From: SZUA-117 sp964630795
GTDB lineage: Bacteria > Pseudomonadota > Gammaproteobacteria > Steroidobacterales > Woeseiaceae
Direction: 5' to 3'
Assembly (NCBI GenBank): GCA_964630795.1
Contig: CAZVWF010000020.1
Span: 1-35,202 of the forward strand
DNA: 35,202 bases
Shown here piece after piece: positions 31,702 through 35,202 of this stretch. Positions within the stretch are counted from its first letter, which is position 1, and every line of letters begins with the position of its first letter. Under the pieces are notes generated by a model that saw only the letters and a program-made list of their open reading frames with translations, made no database searches and was not told the DNA's origin. The position numbers and the translations under genes were made by a program.

Positions 31702-34290
31702 TCAGTCGAATCGCTTCGTTAGTTTGAAGCTGATCGTTCGAGGCCTTGCGAGGTTGTGGGTATCCCCGAAGCCGGTATGACCCCAGTAATCCGCGTACCA
31801 GCCCGTACCACTACTGGTGAAGGTGTTGTAATTCTCGTTCGTCAGATTGCGAATCATTAACCGCGCAGTCCAGTCTTCCTTTTCCCAGCCAATCTGGAAA
31901 TTGGACTTATGATAGCTGTCCACATCGTAGTCGGCACCTTCCTCATAGTCCGGACTGTCCGGATTCGCTGAATCAGCACGCCAAAGAGATGAGAACAATT
32001 CGCTCTGCCACTGGTAGTCGTAGCGCATCCACATGTCGCCACCAAAGAATTCCGGTAGCCTGTAGTCCGCAGCCAGGGTGAACTTGTGGCGCGCCGAATC
32101 CGGCATCTTCGTTCCAGCTGTCAGCAGTTGCGATCCTTCATCGTTAATGTAGTTCGCCGTGTATTCCGGATCACCGGTGTACCCGTGGAAGTTGAGCATG
32201 AGGTTTTCGGTAGCCTGGAAGACGATATCCATCTCGGCGCCCATATTCTCGCCACCGCCGCCATTCGCCTGACCCCTGAGCCACCACAAACCTTGCCCGT
32301 CGGAACTGAAGGACAACTGGATATCTTCCCAGTCCAGGTAGAAGACCGTGGCATTCACGAGCAGCCGGCCGTCCATCCATTCGGTTTTCATGCCGATCTC
32401 ATAGTTGTTCAGCACGTCCGGTTGGAACTCCTCAGGAACGAAGCCCTCCCTGACCGCTTTCGGGTTATTCCTGCCACCCAGGCGGAAGCCCTGACTGAAC
32501 AACGCATAGATCATCTTGTCGTCGTCCAGGTTATAACTAAGGCCGACCTTGAACGTCGTATCGTCGTCCGAACCACCGTCAATACTGACCGTTTCCCCTT
32601 CGACCAGGATCGCTTCAACCGGCAGTCCTGGTGGCCATTGACGGTCATAGATCGTATTGCGTTCGAACTCAAACCAGCGCGCACCGACCGTTACTCGAAG
32701 GTCCGTGGTGATGTCATAGTCGAACTGGCCAAACAAGGCGACCTGCGATCGGTCGCGCATAAAATGGCTGCGGTACCAGGACTCACTGGTGGCCGCCGGC
32801 AGCGGACAAGCAGTCGGATACCCCTGGTTTTGCAGGTCGCAGGTCCGCCACTCGGTATAATCCCAGTGTCTTGTCGACGTCAGGTTGGGGATGTTTGCAT
32901 TGTCGTCCCAGCCGTCCGAGAAGTCCTCGAAGAACGCACCGACCATCCACTGGAAGCGGCTGTCCGTCGTCGACGTCAGGCGCATTTCATTTGTAATCCG
33001 CTCCGAGTCCTGCCAACTGGTTGCGTACCCACCATTGTATTCGGTGTCGTACTTGTCGTAGTAATTGTAGGCATACACCGGATAACCCCAGTAGGTGTCA
33101 TACCAGTTCCTCCAGGCTGACCAGTAACGCGATTTGAGGCGCGTGTGCCAGGGATCGTAATGCGTATTATCAAAAACGTAGGACTGCTGACGGTCTGCCA
33201 TACCAAAAGAGTTCGTGAACTCCGCAAATCCCAGGTCGCCGGTAATAGTTAGCTGAGTTGCCGTCCATTCATCTTTGCGCCATTCATCCGTGAAACGCGC
33301 GACCTTGTAATCGCCGATCGCCGTGTCCGAGTACCAGACACCGGTGGTTTCCGAATGCTGGCTCATTACCGTAAGGAGCGCTTCCCAGTCCTCGTTGATC
33401 GTCCACAGGGCGGAGATCCTGCCGCCGGTCATCTGGTAATCGTTAAAGTCGTCTTGTTCAAGCCCAGCGTTATCCAGAACCGGGCTCGATAGATGGCCAT
33501 CAGTCTCGTTCGGGTCGAACGGGCCAATGTCGTATTGATCGAAATCGTGATCACAAGTTGCGCCCGGCGCACAGACACTGTGCGGTGCCGTCGAAAAGAC
33601 GTTGTCGATATATCCGCCTTCCTTCAGCGAGTAACCGACGACGCGAACGGCAAAATTGTCGGATACCGGGATATTGACCCAGCCGTTAAAGTCATAGCTT
33701 TCCTCGCCACCCTGGGTCGACTTGAGTTCGGCGCTGATCTCACCGGAGAAAGCGTTCGGGTCGGGTTTATTCGTGACAATTCGGAGTGTGCCGCCCTGGG
33801 AACTGGAACCGAAGAGCGTTCCCTGCGGTCCGGGTAGTGATTCTACGCGATTGACGTCGACCATTCGCGGGTCGAGCTGCGTCGTACTCATGGTCATCGG
33901 CATCTCATCGAGATACACCGCAACCTGGCTGTCCAGGAACCATGAGCCGCCTGTCGAAATGCCGCGATAAACCAGCTCGTTTCGGCCCGCCCTGTTGGAT
34001 GACAGCGTGATACTCGGCAGGTTACTCGCGATATCGGCCATGTCCAGCATGCCCCGACGCTCAATTTCCTGCGTCGAAAACGCGATAATCGACTGGGGCA
34101 CATCCTGGATGCTCATGGTTCGCTTGGTTGCGGTAACCACGATCTCCTCCAGCCTGAGCCCGCCGCCCTCTTCCTCCTGCGCGACGACCTGGGACGCCGG
34201 ATACAGCGCACTGAGAACGGCTGCAGTCAGCGGTGTCAGTACGTTCTGTCTCTCTATCGAGCCCTCGTCCGCGGAATCCTGCCTGATCAT
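31702..34290 (-). CDS. TonB-dependent outer-membrane receptor
   Basis: An 862-residue outer-membrane receptor. A signal peptide follows an unusually long charged leader of about 16 residues: the hydrophobic part VLTPLTAAVLSALYPASQVVA ends near 37, with QEEEGGG after it. The plug begins LRLEEIVVTATKRTMSIQDVPQSI, then GMLDMADIASNLPSI, ELVYRGIS and VESLPGPQGTLFGSSSQGGT, all typical of TonB receptors. The barrel follows, and the last residues ARPRTISFKLTKRFD have the closing strand. The final residue is Asp rather than Phe. It should import a large nutrient such as a siderophore, vitamin or glycan using TonB energy; ligand unknown. The ATG at 34290 is chosen over GTG at 34296 because GGGG lies 8 nt upstream. 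A tandem repeat and a TATAAT box lie in its promoter region. Confidence 0.93.
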   Translation of the reverse strand: MIRQDSADEGSIERQNVLTPLTAAVLSALYPASQVVAQEEEGGGLRLEEIVVTATKRTMSIQDVPQSIIAFSTQEIERRGMLDMADIASNLPSITLSSNRAGRNELVYRGISTGGSWFLDSQVAVYLDEMPMTMSTTQLDPRMVDVNRVESLPGPQGTLFGSSSQGGTLRIVTNKPDPNAFSGEISAELKSTQGGEESYDFNGWVNIPVSDNFAVRVVGYSLKEGGYIDNVFSTAPHSVCAPGATCDHDFDQYDIGPFDPNETDGHLSSPVLDNAGLEQDDFNDYQMTGGRISALWTINEDWEALLTVMSQHSETTGVWYSDTAIGDYKVARFTDEWRKDEWTATQLTITGDLGFAEFTNSFGMADRQQSYVFDNTHYDPWHTRLKSRYWSAWRNWYDTYWGYPVYAYNYYDKYDTEYNGGYATSWQDSERITNEMRLTSTTDSRFQWMVGAFFEDFSDGWDDNANIPNLTSTRHWDYTEWRTCDLQNQGYPTACPLPAATSESWYRSHFMRDRSQVALFGQFDYDITTDLRVTVGARWFEFERNTIYDRQWPPGLPVEAILVEGETVSIDGGSDDDTTFKVGLSYNLDDDKMIYALFSQGFRLGGRNNPKAVREGFVPEEFQPDVLNNYEIGMKTEWMDGRLLVNATVFYLDWEDIQLSFSSDGQGLWWLRGQANGGGGENMGAEMDIVFQATENLMLNFHGYTGDPEYTANYINDEGSQLLTAGTKMPDSARHKFTLAADYRLPEFFGGDMWMRYDYQWQSELFSSLWRADSANPDSPDYEEGADYDVDSYHKSNFQIGWEKEDWTARLMIRNLTNENYNTFTSSGTGWYADYWGHTGFGDTHNLARPRTISFKLTKRFD

Positions 34291-34311
34291 ATTCACATCC
34301 CCATTTCTGCC

Positions 34312-34343
34312 AGATGGTCTTATTTTTAGATGGTCTTATTTTT
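34312..34343. repeat. Perfect tandem duplication of a 16-bp word in the TonB receptor leader
   Basis: The word AGATGGTCTTATTTTT occurs twice head to tail (34312-34327 and 34328-34343). It lies 22 bp before the receptor ATG and just downstream of the TATAAT box, so it would form part of the 5' untranslated leader. Tandem words of this kind can be regulator operators or slip in copy number. Confidence 0.85.
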
Positions 34344-34353
34344 ATAGTGTCAG

Positions 34354-34359
34354 ATTATA
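34354..34359 (-). promoter_or_regulatory. Candidate -10 box of the TonB receptor promoter
   Basis: On the minus strand these bases read TATAAT, a perfect sigma-70 -10 hexamer, 64 bp before the ATG. The -35 region at 17-bp spacing reads AAGTTT, which is poor, so the promoter may depend on an activator or on a different spacing. Confidence 0.5.
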
Positions 34360-34656
34360 CCAAAACGCCTACCAAAAAACTTCCGTCTATATAGGCTCAA
34401 TATGCTCTGCCATGCCCTATACACGGTCTGATCGACGTTTTGACATTAAGCTTCGCAGAACATCCTGTATTTCGCCGTTTTTAAAGTCAAGGCAGGAGCG
34501 GGCTCCATCGCAGTAACTACAGGACCTCAGGTCGGCCGGACACCATGGCGCCTGGCTCTCCTCAGTGCTCGGCGAGCCCGAAATTTGTAACAATTTGATG
34601 AAACGGGGTATCCGCGCCTACCCAGCCAACGAAAACCCAATCGTCCCCGCGATTGA

Positions 34657-35202
34657 TCAGCCCTTGCAGGCCATTTTCGCTGCCTGGATATCCTGTATTG
34701 CGATGCCTGTCAGATCGGCTATCGTGATCTGCTCATCGTTTTGCCGCCCTTTCGCCGGTTCCGCGATGACGGCACCCAATTCGAGGATATCGGCCTCGCG
34801 TATCACGGCATCACGTACGGCGTGGCAGCACTCTCCGTGGTCAACACATTGGGAAATGCTGTCGGCGACGACGAGATCCGCTTTGCCAAGCAGCGTGGCT
34901 TCGAGCTCCTGTTTCCCGTGGTCATCTGAGCCCATGGCCGTGATGTGCGTGCCGGCACGAATTTGATCCGCATGCAGGAGCGGCTCTCGCGCTGGTGTCG
35001 TCGTCACAATCAGGTTACAGCTTGCAGTAAGCACATCGATGGATTCCGCTGCTTCGAATTCCAGCCCCCACGCCGCGATCGAATCGCGGCTACCAAGGTC
35101 ATCGATCATCTGCGCAACCTTGTCCGGGTTCCGACCCCAGATAACGCATCGATTACAGTCGACGATTCCCTTTAGCAATTCGAGTTGCATGCGTGCCTGC
35201 GT
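34657..35202 (-). CDS. Ornithine cyclodeaminase / mu-crystallin family protein, N-terminus cut by window edge
   Basis: Open at the window edge, 181 residues visible, the C-terminal part of a protein usually about 320 residues long. It begins inside the Rossmann-like NAD(P) domain: QARMQLELLKGI, VIWGRNPDKVAQ, then IVTTTPAREPLL, the key GTHITAMGSDDHGKQEL, and ADLVVADSISQC. This is the layout of ornithine cyclodeaminase, alanine dehydrogenase, ketimine reductase and EutC-type cyclodeaminases. It could deaminate a cyclic or linear amino acid with NAD(P); which one cannot be told from half the protein. It ends with a short basic tail (MACKG). It lies at the end of the window with the TonB receptor promoter region on its 3' side. 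Confidence 0.88.
   Translation of the reverse strand, partial: TQARMQLELLKGIVDCNRCVIWGRNPDKVAQMIDDLGSRDSIAAWGLEFEAAESIDVLTASCNLIVTTTPAREPLLHADQIRAGTHITAMGSDDHGKQELEATLLGKADLVVADSISQCVDHGECCHAVRDAVIREADILELGAVIAEPAKGRQNDEQITIADLTGIAIQDIQAAKMACKG

Larger units (their letters stand above)
34291..34656. other. Promoter-bearing intergenic region of the TonB receptor gene
   Basis: This 366-bp gap holds no convincing gene. Its first part contains the receptor promoter region (a TATAAT box and a tandem repeat, listed separately). The remainder up to the stop of the cyclodeaminase-family gene at 34657 shows no family features. Confidence 0.45.

Noticed and set aside
32086..33120. Plus-strand frame of about 344 codons opposite the TonB receptor
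   Set aside because: It is antisense to a strongly conserved receptor barrel and has no recognisable domain.
1..35202. CRISPR array, tRNA, rRNA, insertion sequence, attachment site or phage genes
   Set aside because: No spaced direct repeats, cloverleaf sequences, transposase or integrase motifs were seen on either strand by eye; a search tool could still find short tRNA-like sequences.

Overview
The window looks like part of a draft scaffold from a moderately GC-rich, probably marine or aquatic gammaproteobacterium. The YdjN/TcyP-type cystine carrier and the YadG/YadH-type ABC pair resemble enterobacterial families. The exported hydrolases, TonB receptor, sulfatase and TPR-sulfotransferase are typical of heterotrophic marine gammaproteobacteria; a Woeseiaceae-like origin is only a guess. 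A run of 10 Ns at 25238-25247 marks a scaffold join. No rRNA, tRNA, CRISPR array, insertion sequence or phage gene was recognised.

Layout. 1-4.0 kb: a truncated di-haem cytochrome c peroxidase, divergent L-serine dehydratase (sdaA), a host-attachment-family protein and a PepSY-TM membrane protein. 4.0-9.6 kb: an exported peroxiredoxin, a Tat-type lipoprotein flavin amine oxidase and a large exported M14 carboxypeptidase, with a very small signal-peptide ORF between the last two. 9.9-17.8 kb: a long minus-strand gene run. In order of transcription it encodes a class V aminotransferase, DgcN, DgcA, a YkvI-type transporter, an exported amidohydrolase, an ABC ATPase and an ABC-2 permease. 17.8-21.0 kb: glycerate kinase (divergent from the aminotransferase), an exported small protein of unknown function and the cystine symporter TcyP. 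21.2-23.6 kb: a membrane-anchored SLT-domain protein with an odd C-terminal tail, a class I/II aminotransferase and a coupled small membrane protein. 23.6-26.7 kb: an exported sulfatase (N-terminus broken by the N gap) and an exported Fes/BesA-like esterase. 27.1-30.7 kb: hypoxanthine phosphoribosyltransferase, a U32-like cysteine-cluster protein and a TPR-sulfotransferase. 30.7-35.2 kb: a beta-propeller-like protein, a TonB-dependent receptor with a clear terminator, and the C-terminal part of an ornithine cyclodeaminase-family protein.

How the genes may work together. The common theme is scavenging of amino acids and peptides. Exported peptidase, amidohydrolase and esterase would act outside the cytoplasm. 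TcyP, the YkvI-like protein and the TonB receptor would take up products. DgcN/DgcA (D-glutamate), SdaA (serine to pyruvate), the two aminotransferases, glycerate kinase and the cyclodeaminase-family enzyme would channel amino acids into central metabolism. The most notable locus is the dgcN-dgcA pair, set in a tightly packed operon with a candidate transporter and an aminotransferase. It is a candidate D-glutamate or D-amino-acid utilisation island of extended composition.
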